Shown: positions 25,947 to 34,814 of the stretch, in pieces
How positions within the stretch are numbered: the first letter of the stretch is position 1
How the letters are laid out: each line of letters begins with the position of its first letter
Assembly (NCBI GenBank): GCA_011959805.1
Contig: BLMC01000019.1
Coordinates: 1 to 45,456, forward strand
Length of the DNA stretch: 45,456 nt
Direction: 5' to 3'
DNA from: Lachnospiraceae bacterium
GTDB lineage: Bacteria; Bacillota; Clostridia; Lachnospirales; Lachnospiraceae
The notes under the pieces: generated by a model
The model's input: only the letters and a program-made list of their open reading frames with translations
Told to the model about the DNA's origin: nothing
The model's database searches: none
Made by a program: the position numbers and the translations under genes

Positions 25947-27182
25947 ATGAAAAGAAGAGTAGTAGTGACAGGCATGGGCGCAATTACCCCTATTGGAAAT
26001 AGTGTTGCTTCCTTCTGGAACAGCGTAAAGGAAGGAAAAACTGGTTTTGGGCCAATTTCCTATTTTGATACGATGGACTACAAATGCAAGTTGGCAGCAG
26101 AAGTCAAGAATTTTAATGCAGCTGATTTTATGGATAAAAAAGCAGCGCGCAGAATGGAACCCTTCTGCCAGTTTGCAGTGGCAGCGGCAAAGGAAGCAAT
26201 GGAGGATGCAGGACTTGACATGACAAAAGAGGACCCTTATCGCGCTGGCTGTGCAGTGGGAAGCGGCATTGGCAGCCTTCAGGCAATGGAGCGAGAGCAT
26301 ACAAAGTTGGAGGAAAAAGGACCTTCCAGAGTAGCACCTCTTTTAGTGCCACTTATGATATCTAATATGGCAGCAGGAAATGTGAGCATCGCTTATAACT
26401 TAAAAGGCAAAAGTATCAATGTAGTAACGGCATGTGCTACAGGCACAAACTCCATCGGAGAGGCATTTCGCACAATTCAGTATGGCGATGCAGATATTAT
26501 GGTGGCAGGTGGAACAGAGAGTTCTATTACCCCGATTGGAATTGCCGGATTTTCTTCGCTGACAGCACTTTCAACTTGCGAGGACCCAACACGCTGTTCG
26601 ATTCCATTTGACAAGGATAGAAGTGGCTTTGTTATGGGGGAAGGTGCTGGTATTGTTATACTCGAGGAGTTGGAGCATGCAAAAGCGCGCAATGCCAAAA
26701 TTTATGCGGAGGTTGTGGGATACGGTTGCTCTTCAGATGCATATCATATCACATCACCAGCAGAGGATGGCGCAGGTGCGGCTGCAGCAATGATAAACGC
26801 AGTAAAGGATGCCGGTGCAACATTAGAAGATATTACTTATATTAATGCACATGGAACGTCGACACACCACAATGATTTGTTTGAGACAAGAGCAATCAAA
26901 CTTGCGTTTGGAGAGCACGCAAAGAATATGAAAATCAACTCGACAAAATCCATGATAGGTCATTTGCTTGGTGCAGCAGGTGCAGTAGAGTTTGTTACAT
27001 GTGTAAAAGAACTTGAGGAGGGTTATATCCATCAGACGGTTGGGCTTATAGAGAGCGAGGAGGAGATGGATTTGAATTATTGTAGAGAGAGCAGCAGTGA
27101 AGAACTGATGTACGCGCTTAGTAATTCCTTGGGTTTTGGTGGACACAATACTAGCATTTTAGTGAAAAGATATATGGATTAG
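25947..27182 (+). CDS. fabF: 3-oxoacyl-ACP synthase II (elongating condensing enzyme)
   Basis: 411-residue thiolase-fold enzyme that condenses acyl-ACP with malonyl-ACP. The Cys-His-His triad is visible: Cys in VTACATGTNSIGEA (near residue 163), His in NAHGTSTHHND (near 303) and His in KSMIGHLLGAAGAVE (near 340). N-terminal RVVVTGMGAITPIGN and the ending SNSLGFGGHN are diagnostic. GAAAGGATAAGGG precedes the ATG. A 100-base gap follows, exactly where streptococcal clusters carry accB; no frame for a biotin carrier is present there. Confidence 0.96.
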   Translation: MKRRVVVTGMGAITPIGNSVASFWNSVKEGKTGFGPISYFDTMDYKCKLAAEVKNFNAADFMDKKAARRMEPFCQFAVAAAKEAMEDAGLDMTKEDPYRAGCAVGSGIGSLQAMEREHTKLEEKGPSRVAPLLVPLMISNMAAGNVSIAYNLKGKSINVVTACATGTNSIGEAFRTIQYGDADIMVAGGTESSITPIGIAGFSSLTALSTCEDPTRCSIPFDKDRSGFVMGEGAGIVILEELEHAKARNAKIYAEVVGYGCSSDAYHITSPAEDGAGAAAAMINAVKDAGATLEDITYINAHGTSTHHNDLFETRAIKLAFGEHAKNMKINSTKSMIGHLLGAAGAVEFVTCVKELEEGYIHQTVGLIESEEEMDLNYCRESSSEELMYALSNSLGFGGHNTSILVKRYMD

Positions 27183-27282
27183 TAGTTTGGCAAAGAAAAA
27201 GTTAGCGTAGAACGTGAATATATTATGGTCTAAAGCGGTGTTGGAGAAAATGTAGCCGCTTAAGTCTATTGGAAGGAAAAAG

Positions 27283-27723
27283 GTGACACAGATGTCAGTT
27301 TATACAGCGAAGGAAATAATGGAAATTATACCACACAGACAGCCGTTTATGCTAATTGATACTATTGAGGAGCTTGAGGAGGGTGTCAGGGCACTTGGAA
27401 AAAAGTGTGTCAGTTTTAATGAGCCTTATTTTGCAGGACATTTTCCAGGAAACCCTGTTATGCCAGGGGTGCTCATTGTGGAAGCATTAGCGCAGGTCGG
27501 TGCAGTTGCACTGCTTGGTCTTCCAGAGTGGAAGGGAAAGACGGCGTACTTTGCTGGAATTAACAAGGCGCGTTTTAAACAGAAGGTTTTGCCCGGCGAT
27601 GTACTGATGCTGGAAACAAAAATTGTGAAAGTTAAGGGACCAATCGGCGTGGGAGAAGCAATTGCAACCGTCAATGGTAAGACAGCTTGTCGTGCGGAGT
27701 TGATGTTTGCGATAGGGGAATAG
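27283..27723 (+). CDS. fabZ: 3-hydroxyacyl-ACP dehydratase
   Basis: 146-residue hot-dog-fold enzyme that dehydrates 3-hydroxyacyl-ACP. The catalytic His is in [11 protein letters not shown] and the Glu in [20 protein letters not shown]. The start is either GTG at 27283 (GGAAGG six bases upstream) or ATG at 27292; both fit the family. It is followed after 49 bases by accDA, with no accC between. No FabM or FabA isomerase is seen in the window, so the route to unsaturated fatty acids is not shown. Confidence 0.95.
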   Translation: MTQMSVYTAKEIMEIIPHRQPFMLIDTIEELEEGVRALGKKCVSFNEPYFAGHFPGNPVMPGVLIVEALAQVGAVALLGLPEWKGKTAYFAGINKARFKQKVLPGDVLMLETKIVKVKGPIGVGEAIATVNGKTACRAELMFAIGE

Positions 27724-27772
27724 AAAACGCATTATAATAGCACGCTACAGTTCTTCGGTCAGGAGGTTAAAA

Positions 27773-29569
27773 ATGGAACAATCACAACAGGTAAAAACCA
27801 AGAGGAGATTTCCCCTGAATTTGTACAATAAATTAGAACAAAAGCTGAAAAATAAATCGGAAGATACGCCAGATACCACAGAGGATACAGTGGGGATACA
27901 GGTAGACAAAATAGAACGAACAGAAGATACAAGTCTTATTAAATGCCCTAAATGTGGCAAGATGGTGGAACGCGCGCGCGTAGTGAAGAAACGATATGTC
28001 TGTTATGAATGTGGTGGTTATTTCCGGGTAAAGACTCATAATCGTATTCGTATGGTTGCGGATGCAAAAAGCTTTGAGCCTTGGTTTGAGGATATGGAGG
28101 TCAGCAATCCGCTGAATTATGAAGGTTATGAGGATAAATTGGCTTCGGCGCGGGAAAAAACAGGGTTAAATGAGGCGGTGACTGTCGGTCGCTGCAGGGT
28201 GTTTGGCAATGAAATTGTCCTTGGCATATGTGATTCGCGCTTTATGATGGCCAGCATGGGGCATGTTGTGGGCGAGAAAATTACAAAGGCAATTGAACGT
28301 GCCACAGAGCTAAAGCTTCCAGTATTTATGTTTTGCTGTTCCGGTGGCGCCAGAATGCAGGAAGGAATTATTTCTCTAATGCAGATGGCAAAGACCTCGG
28401 CGGCAATTAAGCGACATGGGGATGCTGGACTGCTGTATTGTTCTATTCTGACAGATCCAACAACAGGGGGTGTGACAGCAAGCTTTGCGATGCTCGGCGA
28501 CGTGATTATGGCAGAGCCAGGTGCACTGATTGGTTTTGCAGGGCCTAGAGTCATTAAACAGACTATTGGTCAGGAGCTTCCAGAGGGCTTTCAGACTGCG
28601 GAGTTTTTGGTAGAACATGGTTTTGTAGATGGTATTGTGCTGCGCGAGAATTTGAAAAAGACAATTCAATTTCTGATTAAATCACATCAGAATACAGGCA
28701 AAAAGACCTACGCAGATTTTTATCCCAACACAGAGTTTCATTTTGAACTTAGCGAGGAGTTAAAAGAACAGACATGGAAGTCCAGACCACGCAGCGCGTG
28801 GGAGAAGGTCAAGGCAGTTCGTCAGGTAGAGCGTCCTTCTGCGCTGGATTATATGGATAGTATTTTTGACATTTTTATTGAGGCACACGGCGACAGAGGA
28901 TTTGCTGATGACAAGGCATTAATTGGTGGCATCGGTTTTATTGAGGGACAGCCGGTGACTGTGGTGGCGGATATTAAAGGCAAAGATTTTAAGGAATGCC
29001 AAGATAGAAACTTTGGTATGCCATTGCCAGAGGGCTACAGAAAAGCGCTTCGCTTAATGAAACAAGCAGAGAAATTTAACCGACCAATCATTAGCTTTGT
29101 CAATACGTCCGGTGCATTTTGCGGACTCGAGGCAGAAGAGCGCGGACAGGGTGAGGCGATTGCGCGAAATCTGCTTGAGATGTCGGGGCTAAAAGTTCCA
29201 GTTCTTTGCATTTTAATTGGGGAAGGCGGCAGCGGTGGCGCGCTTGCGACAGCGGTTGGCAATGAAGTGTGGATGATGGAGAATGCAACGTATTCTATTT
29301 TGTCGCCAGAAGGTTTTGCTTCTATTCTATGGAAAGATTCCAATCGTGCTCAGGAGGCGAGCGAAGTTATGAATATTACGGCTCAGGATTTGAAACGCCT
29401 TGGAGTGATAGAGCGCATTATTCCTGAATTTGGCGGCGCAGACAGAAAGACAGCGGCGGCAATCGGCGCTTATATAAAGGAGCATATTAAGGAATTTCTG
29501 GAGAAATACAATGGCAAGTCTGGTGAAGAAATTGCCGCTGAGCGCTATGAGCGGTTTAGAAATTTCTAG
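27773..29569 (+). CDS. accDA: acetyl-CoA carboxylase carboxyltransferase, fused beta-alpha subunits
   Basis: 598 residues in one uninterrupted frame. The N-terminal part is AccD-like: a four-Cys zinc finger (Cys58, 61, 77, 80) and then [26 protein letters not shown] and [13 protein letters not shown]. After a linker near 325-345 comes the AccA half: [36 protein letters not shown] and [20 protein letters not shown]. It transfers the carboxyl group from carboxybiotin to acetyl-CoA, giving malonyl-CoA. The AccA N-terminal helical part is shorter than in the free subunit. Bacteria of this type usually have separate accD and accA. The biotin carrier (accB) and biotin carboxylase (accC) are not in this window. 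Confidence 0.93.
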   Translation: MEQSQQVKTKRRFPLNLYNKLEQKLKNKSEDTPDTTEDTVGIQVDKIERTEDTSLIKCPKCGKMVERARVVKKRYVCYECGGYFRVKTHNRIRMVADAKSFEPWFEDMEVSNPLNYEGYEDKLASAREKTGLNEAVTVGRCRVFGNEIVLGICDSRFMMASMGHVVGEKITKAIERATELKLPVFMFCCSGGARMQEGIISLMQMAKTSAAIKRHGDAGLLYCSILTDPTTGGVTASFAMLGDVIMAEPGALIGFAGPRVIKQTIGQELPEGFQTAEFLVEHGFVDGIVLRENLKKTIQFLIKSHQNTGKKTYADFYPNTEFHFELSEELKEQTWKSRPRSAWEKVKAVRQVERPSALDYMDSIFDIFIEAHGDRGFADDKALIGGIGFIEGQPVTVVADIKGKDFKECQDRNFGMPLPEGYRKALRLMKQAEKFNRPIISFVNTSGAFCGLEAEERGQGEAIARNLLEMSGLKVPVLCILIGEGGSGGALATAVGNEVWMMENATYSILSPEGFASILWKDSNRAQEASEVMNITAQDLKRLGVIERIIPEFGGADRKTAAAIGAYIKEHIKEFLEKYNGKSGEEIAAERYERFRNF

Positions 29570-29626
29570 TTTTGGGAGTTTAATAATAAGAATATTGTGC
29601 TCTTTCAATAAAGAAGGTTGATAGGA

Positions 29627-30661
29627 ATGAGTGAATTAAAAATAGGGAATCTCTGTCCCCGCATTCCAGTGATACAGGGTGGAATGGGTGTGGGGGTAAG
29701 TCTGTCGGGTCTTGCCGGAGCAGTCGCAGCTGCAGGAGGTATCGGAGTGATATCAACAGCGCAGATTGGATTTCACGATTCCGATTTTGCTAGAAATCCA
29801 ATTGAATGTAATCTAAAGGCAGTTGGAGATGAAATAAGAAAAGCACGTGACAAAGCAGATGGCGGTATTATTGGCGTCAATATTATGGTTGCGACAAGGC
29901 GCTATGAAGATTATGTTAAAGCGGCAGTCAAAGCAGGAGCAGACTTGATTATTTCTGGAGCAGGTTTGCCTATGACACTGCCTGAAATTTCTGGTGATGT
30001 AAAGATTGCTCCGATTGTTTCTAGCCAAAAGGCGCTTCGAGTTATCGCAAATCATTGGCGGAAAAAATATGACAGAAAACCAGATTTGGTTGTGATAGAG
30101 GGACCTTTGGCAGGTGGCCATCTTGGATTTTCTAAGGAAGACATTACTGCTTATACAATAACAGGTGAGAAACAATATGATGAGGAAGTGGCATCTATTA
30201 TTGCACTTGCGAATGAGCTTTCTGTTCCGGTTGTGGTGGCCGGGGGCGTTTATGAGCGCAAAGACATGGATCATTATCTTACTATGGGGGCAAAGGGAGT
30301 ACAGATTGCCACGCGCTTTGTGACGACAAAAGAGTGCGATGCTTCTGATGCATATAAGCAGGCGTATATTAATGCAAAGAAAGAGGATATTGTTATTGTC
30401 AAAAGTCCTGTAGGAATGCCAGGGCGCGCAATACACAATGTATTTTTGGACAAAGTAAATGCTGGTGAACGCTTTATGCGAGGGTGTAGACAGTGCATTA
30501 TTACTTGCAAGCCAGACACGGCACCTTACTGTATTACAGAGGCGTTAATTAATGCAGTTGAGGGTAGGCTTGACGAAGGGCTTATCTTTTGTGGAAGCAA
30601 TGCATATAGGGCAGAGAAAATCGAGACAGTAGCCCAAATAATGGAGGAATTTTCAGAATGA
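29627..30661 (+). CDS. nitronate monooxygenase/FabK-related flavoprotein with Cys cluster
   Basis: 344-residue TIM-barrel FMN protein related to FabK and nitronate monooxygenase (IPVIQGGMGVGVSLSGLAGA, GVNIMVA, GPLAGGHLGFSKED, VVAGGVYERKDM, GVQIATRFV). It differs from the fabK product of the same cluster by an insertion after the barrel start and a C-terminal cysteine group CRQCIITCKPDTAPYC (about residues 286-303), which could hold a metal or Fe-S centre. Start at 29627, AGAAGG eight bases upstream. Its stop overlaps the fabH start (ATGA). Its position in the FASII operon suggests a role in fatty acid metabolism, perhaps a second enoyl-thioester reductase or detoxification, but this is not shown. 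Confidence 0.82.
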   Translation: MSELKIGNLCPRIPVIQGGMGVGVSLSGLAGAVAAAGGIGVISTAQIGFHDSDFARNPIECNLKAVGDEIRKARDKADGGIIGVNIMVATRRYEDYVKAAVKAGADLIISGAGLPMTLPEISGDVKIAPIVSSQKALRVIANHWRKKYDRKPDLVVIEGPLAGGHLGFSKEDITAYTITGEKQYDEEVASIIALANELSVPVVVAGGVYERKDMDHYLTMGAKGVQIATRFVTTKECDASDAYKQAYINAKKEDIVIVKSPVGMPGRAIHNVFLDKVNAGERFMRGCRQCIITCKPDTAPYCITEALINAVEGRLDEGLIFCGSNAYRAEKIETVAQIMEEFSE

Positions 30662-31653
30662 CAATAAGGATAACTGGTACAGGTAGCGCGCTGCCAGAAA
30701 AAATAGTGACCAATTTTGACTTGCAAGAACTTGTAGACACTTCCGACGAGTGGATACAGAAACGCACAGGAATTGCGCAGCGCAGGGTATCCACCGGGGA
30801 AACCGTGTCCACACTTGCAGCGAAAGCATGTCAAAAAGCGTTGGAGATGTCGGGGAAAACCGTTGAGGAAGTGGAACTAATTTTGGTTGCAACCTGTTCG
30901 CCAGAATTGTTGCTTCCATGTTGTGCTTGTCAGGTACAAGACAGTATTGGCGCGTCAAATGCTGTGGCATTTGATTTAAACGCTGCGTGCGCAGGTTTTT
31001 TATTTGGATTGAATACAGCATATGCCTATCTTCAGAGTGGAATCTATAAAAATGCTTTAATTGTGGGAAGTGAAGTGCTCTCCAAGCTTGTGGATTGGAA
31101 TGACAGAGGAACATGTATTCTGTTTGGGGATGGCGCCGGTGCGGCGTTTGTGGAAGCTGCGGAGGCAGATATTGTGTGTGAAAACGGACGCAGAGCTGGT
31201 TTAGAGTGTATTGTGCAAGGCTCTGACGGCGCGAAGGGAATGGTGCTTTCTTGCGTAGAGCGGACTTTAAATAGTGCCTTTTTTTCTGGAAATAAAATTG
31301 AGAATTTGTTTATTCAGATGGATGGTCAGGAAGTTTACAAGTTTGCTACCAAACAAGTTCCAGCGTGTATCCAGCAAGCATTGGACAAATCAGGAATGAC
31401 AGTGAACGATGTGGACTGGTTTCTCCTACATCAGGCAAATGTGCGTATTATTGAGTCTGTGGCAAAACACTTGAAGGCAGATATTGCAAAGTTTCCAATG
31501 AATATACATGATGTCGGTAATATGTCCTCCGCGACAATTCCAGTATTACTTGACGCTTGCTGTCGCAGTGGGAAAATTAAAAAAGGAGACAGAATCGTAC
31601 TGTCAGGTTTTGGCGCTGGGTTGACTTACGGAGCTAGTGTGCTGGTCTGGTAA
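30658..31653 (+). CDS. fabH: 3-oxoacyl-ACP synthase III (initiating condensing enzyme)
   Basis: 331-residue enzyme that condenses an acyl-CoA primer with malonyl-ACP. The Cys-His-Asn triad is present: Cys111 in NAACAGFLFG, His258 in LLHQANVRII and Asn288 in VGNMSSATIP. N-terminal ITGTGSALPEKIVTN and DEWIQKRTGIAQRR are typical. It overlaps the preceding flavoprotein gene by 4 bases. In streptococci fabH lies at the front of the cluster after fabT; here both are at the 3' end, in the order fabH-fabT. Confidence 0.96.
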   Translation: MTIRITGTGSALPEKIVTNFDLQELVDTSDEWIQKRTGIAQRRVSTGETVSTLAAKACQKALEMSGKTVEEVELILVATCSPELLLPCCACQVQDSIGASNAVAFDLNAACAGFLFGLNTAYAYLQSGIYKNALIVGSEVLSKLVDWNDRGTCILFGDGAGAAFVEAAEADIVCENGRRAGLECIVQGSDGAKGMVLSCVERTLNSAFFSGNKIENLFIQMDGQEVYKFATKQVPACIQQALDKSGMTVNDVDWFLLHQANVRIIESVAKHLKADIAKFPMNIHDVGNMSSATIPVLLDACCRSGKIKKGDRIVLSGFGAGLTYGASVLVW

Positions 31654-31762
31654 GCCGGTGATAAGAAAAGAGAAGACAGCAGATACATCGCCAAAGAAAA
31701 GTGCAATGCTTCCTATGAGAATTGAAAAGACAAAGTGGGGAAGCTGGAGGTGGTTGAGAACA

Positions 31763-32224
31763 ATGGAAAAGACGACGAGCAGAGTTTTGAATGAGATGTT
31801 GGTGAAGCTGTTTAACAAGATTATGGACGCGGAGGAAAAAGCAATTATTACCGAAGAGTACAAGGACATCACCAACAATGATATGCACATTATAGAGGCA
31901 ATTGGTATTGAAGAACCTCGTAGAATGTCGGATATCGCAAAGCGTCTGCGTGTGACAATGGGCACGCTCACCACCAACATGAATAGTCTTGAAGAGAAGG
32001 GCTATATTGTGCGAGAGCGCAGCACAATGGATAAACGTGTCGTACTTGTGGTACTCACTCCAAAGGGCAAGAAGGCGTTCTATCATCATCGAGGATTTCA
32101 TCGCAATATGATTAAAGCGATTGTAAAGGACTTGGACGAAGACGAGATGAAAGTGATGATTAAATGTTTGCTGCATTTAAATGAATTTTTTGAAAAGTAT
32201 GCGGACGAAACTATTTCTTTTTGA
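31763..32224 (+). CDS. fabT: MarR-family repressor of fatty acid synthesis
   Basis: 153-residue winged-helix protein matching streptococcal FabT along its length: DITNNDMHIIEAIG, then RMSDIAKRLRVTMGTLTTNM (DNA-recognition helices), EEKGYIVRERSTMDKRVVLV (wing) and LTPKGKKAFYHHRGFHRNMI. FabT binds long-chain acyl-ACP and represses the fab genes. The start at 31763 follows GGAGG (12-base spacing) and the family N-terminus; upstream in-frame ATGs lack sites. The probable targets are the tandem TTTGA-N3-TCAAA sites upstream of acpP, so it would control its own operon from the last gene position. Confidence 0.9.
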   Translation: MEKTTSRVLNEMLVKLFNKIMDAEEKAIITEEYKDITNNDMHIIEAIGIEEPRRMSDIAKRLRVTMGTLTTNMNSLEEKGYIVRERSTMDKRVVLVVLTPKGKKAFYHHRGFHRNMIKAIVKDLDEDEMKVMIKCLLHLNEFFEKYADETISF

Positions 32225-32359
32225 CGACAAAATCATTGTGTTTAAAGGACAAAAAATACAGATTTAAGATAAAATTACCATAAACAAGAGCACTCAAATA
32301 CAATCACTATTCAATAAGGAAATGCATATGATAATCTTAAAAAAGAGGAACGTGATAAA

Positions 32360-32872
32360 ATGGATTATTATAGTGCATTTCCTTTTTATATGGGGTATCA
32401 GGGCTATGGACAGTGGGCACAGCCCGGAATTGTACCAGAAGACAGGATTCTTGAGGATCTTGAGTATTTGCAACAGATGTATCCTACATACGCCAGAAAA
32501 TATCAAAGTGCCATAGGTAGTGTTGTCGATAAAATGGATTACGATGGGAGTTTTCTATATGATCAGTATCCTGATAAACTTACAATACAGCGTATGGTAG
32601 AAAGCGTTATGGTGGTAATTAAAGCAAATGAAAAGGAACCTGTAATGGAAATAATGCCAGAAAAAACCATGCAAAATGTTATGGAACAAAATACTTCAGG
32701 TAGTAATCTGACAGAACACGCATTGACAGAAAGTGCTCCGTGGTGCGAAAAAGAACCTTGGATACGAGAATTAGTCACAGTTTTAATGTATTATGAAATA
32801 TTGATGCGGAGACGCAAAAAGAACAAGCAAAGTTTGATTGGAGCAGCAGGAAACTGGTATTCTCCAATGTGA
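32360..32872 (+). CDS. hypothetical protein, Tyr/Gly-rich N-terminus
   Basis: 170 residues, function not recognised. Residues 1-25 are rich in Tyr, Gly, Phe and Pro (YYSAFPFYMGYQGYGQW). A compact central part (about 28-85) reads like a conserved motif: LEDLEYLQQMYP, DKMDYDGSFLYDQYPDK, IQRMVESVMVV. A Glu/Thr-rich linker follows, then a C-terminal helix WIRELVTVLMYYEILMRRRKKN. There is no signal peptide or clear membrane segment. I believe similar short proteins occur in Lachnospiraceae genomes, but none has a known role. AGAGGAA is about 9 bases before the ATG. It lies 135 bases after fabT with no clear terminator between, so cotranscription is possible. Confidence 0.75.
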   Translation: MDYYSAFPFYMGYQGYGQWAQPGIVPEDRILEDLEYLQQMYPTYARKYQSAIGSVVDKMDYDGSFLYDQYPDKLTIQRMVESVMVVIKANEKEPVMEIMPEKTMQNVMEQNTSGSNLTEHALTESAPWCEKEPWIRELVTVLMYYEILMRRRKKNKQSLIGAAGNWYSPM

Positions 32873-32947
32873 AGAGAAAGATATTATAGTTATGGCTTAA
32901 ATAAAACCGAAGGATAATAAAAATCAATTAAAAAAATATGAATTTCA

Positions 32948-32977
32948 TTGACTTATCGATAAAGATAAGGTTATAAT
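32948..32977 (+). promoter_or_regulatory. promoter of the SRP RNA gene
   Basis: TTGACT (32948-32953), 18-base spacer, TATAAT (32972-32977). The start site predicted near 32984 coincides with the 5' end of the RNA's closing stem. Confidence 0.8.
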
Positions 32978-32983
32978 AATAAC

Positions 32984-33248
32984 ATCGTGCAGCCGGGGCG
33001 TTAGCGGTGCCTTGTACCTACAATCCGCTATAGTGGGGGTGATAAACGACGGAGGGTCTGCGTTTGTGCAGCTGCCCTTTATAAGTGGCGTTGAAGTTTG
33101 GGTCTCACGCAATGTGTGCCGCTGAACCGTGTCAGGACAGGAATGTAGCAGCACTAAGGCGGATTTCATATGTGCCGTGAGGGTGCCTGGCGGAGCTAAC
33201 TGTAGAGGTAACGGGCATGGGCATAGGATTCGATGTCGTTTGCACGAT
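32984..33248 (+). ncRNA. ffs: signal recognition particle RNA, large Firmicutes type
   Basis: About 265 nt. The Alu domain shows GTTAGCGGTGCCTTGTACC and CAATCCGCTATAG, the conserved start of clostridial/bacillar SRP RNAs. The S domain has the universal Ffh-binding helix GTGTCAGGACAGGAA ... AGCAGCA (33126-33154) with its GGAA tetraloop. The 5' ATCGTGCA (32984-32991) pairs with 3' TGCACGAT (33241-33248), closing the molecule. It binds Ffh to target signal-peptide proteins to the membrane. A strong promoter precedes it. Ends are inferred from the pairing and may be off by a few bases. Confidence 0.92.
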
Positions 33249-33337
33249 AATGTATGCAATGACTGGTAGATAATTTAAGAAAAATTACAGCACAAAGGAA
33301 TTGGATTTATGCCATAATGTGCTAAAAGGGAGAAAAA

Positions 33338-34513
33338 ATGAAAAAATTAAGCAGAAAAAATAAAGGAATTACTTTACTGTTGGCACTGACAATGGCGACA
33401 GCTGCTATGACAGGATGCGGCAACAAAGAAAATAAGCAGGCGCCAGCGACAGAAATTGACTTTGCGGACATTGCAGGTGGAGATACACAGGAGAATAATA
33501 CCCCGGAGACTGCCGCTATAGAGGAATCTTCTATGGAACAGATTCCTGAGGAAGAATCTCGAGAGGGGATGTATCGCAGTGAGATCACAAATGAATGGAT
33601 TGATGAAAGTTTAAAAAATCAGCGTCCGATTGCAGTGATGGTAGATAATGAGAAAAAAGCGCTCCCTCACTATGGACTTACAGAGGCGGACGTAGTATAT
33701 GAAATTATGAACAGTACAGCAAATGGCAGAGTTACCCGTTTTATGGCGATTGTCAAGGATTGGGGCAAGATTACGCAGTTTGGTAGTATCCGAAGCACAC
33801 GTCCTACCAATATTATGTTGGCGGGAGAATGGAATGCGGTTCTATGTCATGACGGTGGTCCAGAAGTGCATGTGAATGCATATTTAAAACAAAAATATAA
33901 CAATAATCTTAGCGGTGGTTTCACGCGCGTTAAGAATGGAAAACCAACAGAGTTTACAGAGTATATTTGTACAGGGGATTTGGACAAAAAATTTGCAAAC
34001 TCCAACTATAGCACAGAATATAATGAATACTACCAGGGGGCACATTATACTTTTGCCAACTCGGAAGTCGATTTGGGTCAAAGAAACGATTCTTTTGACT
34101 GTACAGAGATTCAGTTACCATTTCCACACAATGGATCAAGGCTTCAATACAATGAATCAACGGGAACATATGACTATTATGAATATGGCGAAGCACATAA
34201 AGATCCGCAACATGACAACGCGCAACTTACCTTTAAGAATCTTTTGATTCAAAATTGTTCTTTTACAGAACTGGACAACAATGGATATATGATATACAAT
34301 GTCATAGATAACCCTAATAAGAGTCCAAAGACTTGTGTTGCATACTATATCACAAATGGAAAAGGTATTGAGTTAACATGGTATAAAGCAGACCAGAGTG
34401 ATAGGACAGTCTATATTGACAAGGCAACTGGAGAAGAAGTGGAGATTAATACAGGAAAAACATATGTGGCACTGGTTCCATCAGATACTTGGAATGATGT
34501 GCAGATGAAATAA
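33338..34513 (+). CDS. DUF3048 (YerB-like) lipoprotein
   Basis: 391 residues. A lipoprotein signal peptide (residues 1-26) ends in a lipobox with Cys27 (MTGCGN), so the mature protein is attached to the outer face of the membrane. An acidic linker (30-75) precedes the DUF3048 domain, recognisable by RPIAVMVDNEKKALPHYGL, ADVVYEIMN, RFMAIV and GSIRSTRPTNI. The C-terminal domain contains TFKNLLIQNC and ends GKTYVALVPSDTW. YerB relatives have no proven function. AAAAGGGAG is upstream of the ATG. It ends at a UUCG terminator and has no operon partner. Confidence 0.9.
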   Translation: MKKLSRKNKGITLLLALTMATAAMTGCGNKENKQAPATEIDFADIAGGDTQENNTPETAAIEESSMEQIPEEESREGMYRSEITNEWIDESLKNQRPIAVMVDNEKKALPHYGLTEADVVYEIMNSTANGRVTRFMAIVKDWGKITQFGSIRSTRPTNIMLAGEWNAVLCHDGGPEVHVNAYLKQKYNNNLSGGFTRVKNGKPTEFTEYICTGDLDKKFANSNYSTEYNEYYQGAHYTFANSEVDLGQRNDSFDCTEIQLPFPHNGSRLQYNESTGTYDYYEYGEAHKDPQHDNAQLTFKNLLIQNCSFTELDNNGYMIYNVIDNPNKSPKTCVAYYITNGKGIELTWYKADQSDRTVYIDKATGEEVEINTGKTYVALVPSDTWNDVQMK

Positions 34514-34529
34514 TAGATTGAGAAATAAG

Positions 34530-34553
34530 GCGCATGCTTCGGCATGCGCTTTT
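34530..34553 (+). terminator. intrinsic terminator of the DUF3048 gene
   Basis: An 8-bp stem GCGCATGC / GCATGCGC with TTCG tetraloop and TTTT. Confidence 0.85.
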
Positions 34554-34563
34554 ACTATTTCTG

Positions 34564-34593
34564 CACAGACCTGTCAGAGGAAATAATCGCTAA
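34564..34593. repeat. short dispersed repeat, copy 1
   Basis: CACAGACC...AGAGGAAATAA.CGCTAA begins 11 bases after the terminator's T run. Copies at 34647-34677 and 38046-38077 match it in the CA(C/T)AGACC start, the (A/G)AGGAAATA core and the CTAA end. A looser match is at 8279-8300. Confidence 0.55.
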
Positions 34594-34646
34594 AAGTGCA
34601 CAGGTCACGCGCAATTAGGGAAAGATAAATATTTTCTACGCGATTG

Positions 34647-34677
34647 CATAGACCAATACAAAGGAAATAGCTACTAA
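34647..34677. repeat. short dispersed repeat, copy 2
   Basis: CATAGACCAATACA-AAGGAAATAG-CTACTAA; the first 20 bases closely match the copy after the pullulanase gene (CACAGACCCATACAGAGGAA). No terminator directly precedes this copy. Confidence 0.55.
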
Positions 34678-34748
34678 CACGGCGCAATTTTCGTAAAAAT
34701 TCGGTAAATTTACTAAAATCTGGAAACGAAATTTTGCGAAAATTACAG

Positions 34749-34777
34749 TAGCTTTTTGGATTTTGAAAAGCTATAAT
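34749..34777 (+). promoter_or_regulatory. pullulanase promoter with overlapping dyad
   Basis: TATAAT at 34772-34777 is a good -10; the -35 (TAGCTT, 34749-34754, 17-base spacer) is weak. Overlapping both is an inverted repeat TAGCTTTT (34749-34756) / AAAAGCTA (34766-34773), a possible operator. A separate 10-bp palindrome GTAAATTTAC lies at 34704-34713. Confidence 0.45.
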
Positions 34778-34814
34778 GAATTCATCAAATAAAAATGAAT
34801 GGAGGTTAAACGTT

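Noticed and set aside
32945-33259. A 104-codon minus-strand frame across the SRP RNA
   Set aside because: The stretch is explained by the SRP RNA, its promoter and closing stem.
34721-34734. A cre-like catabolite site (TGGAAACGAAATTT) upstream of pulA
   Set aside because: Only the left half fits the CcpA consensus; the right half mismatches at several positions.
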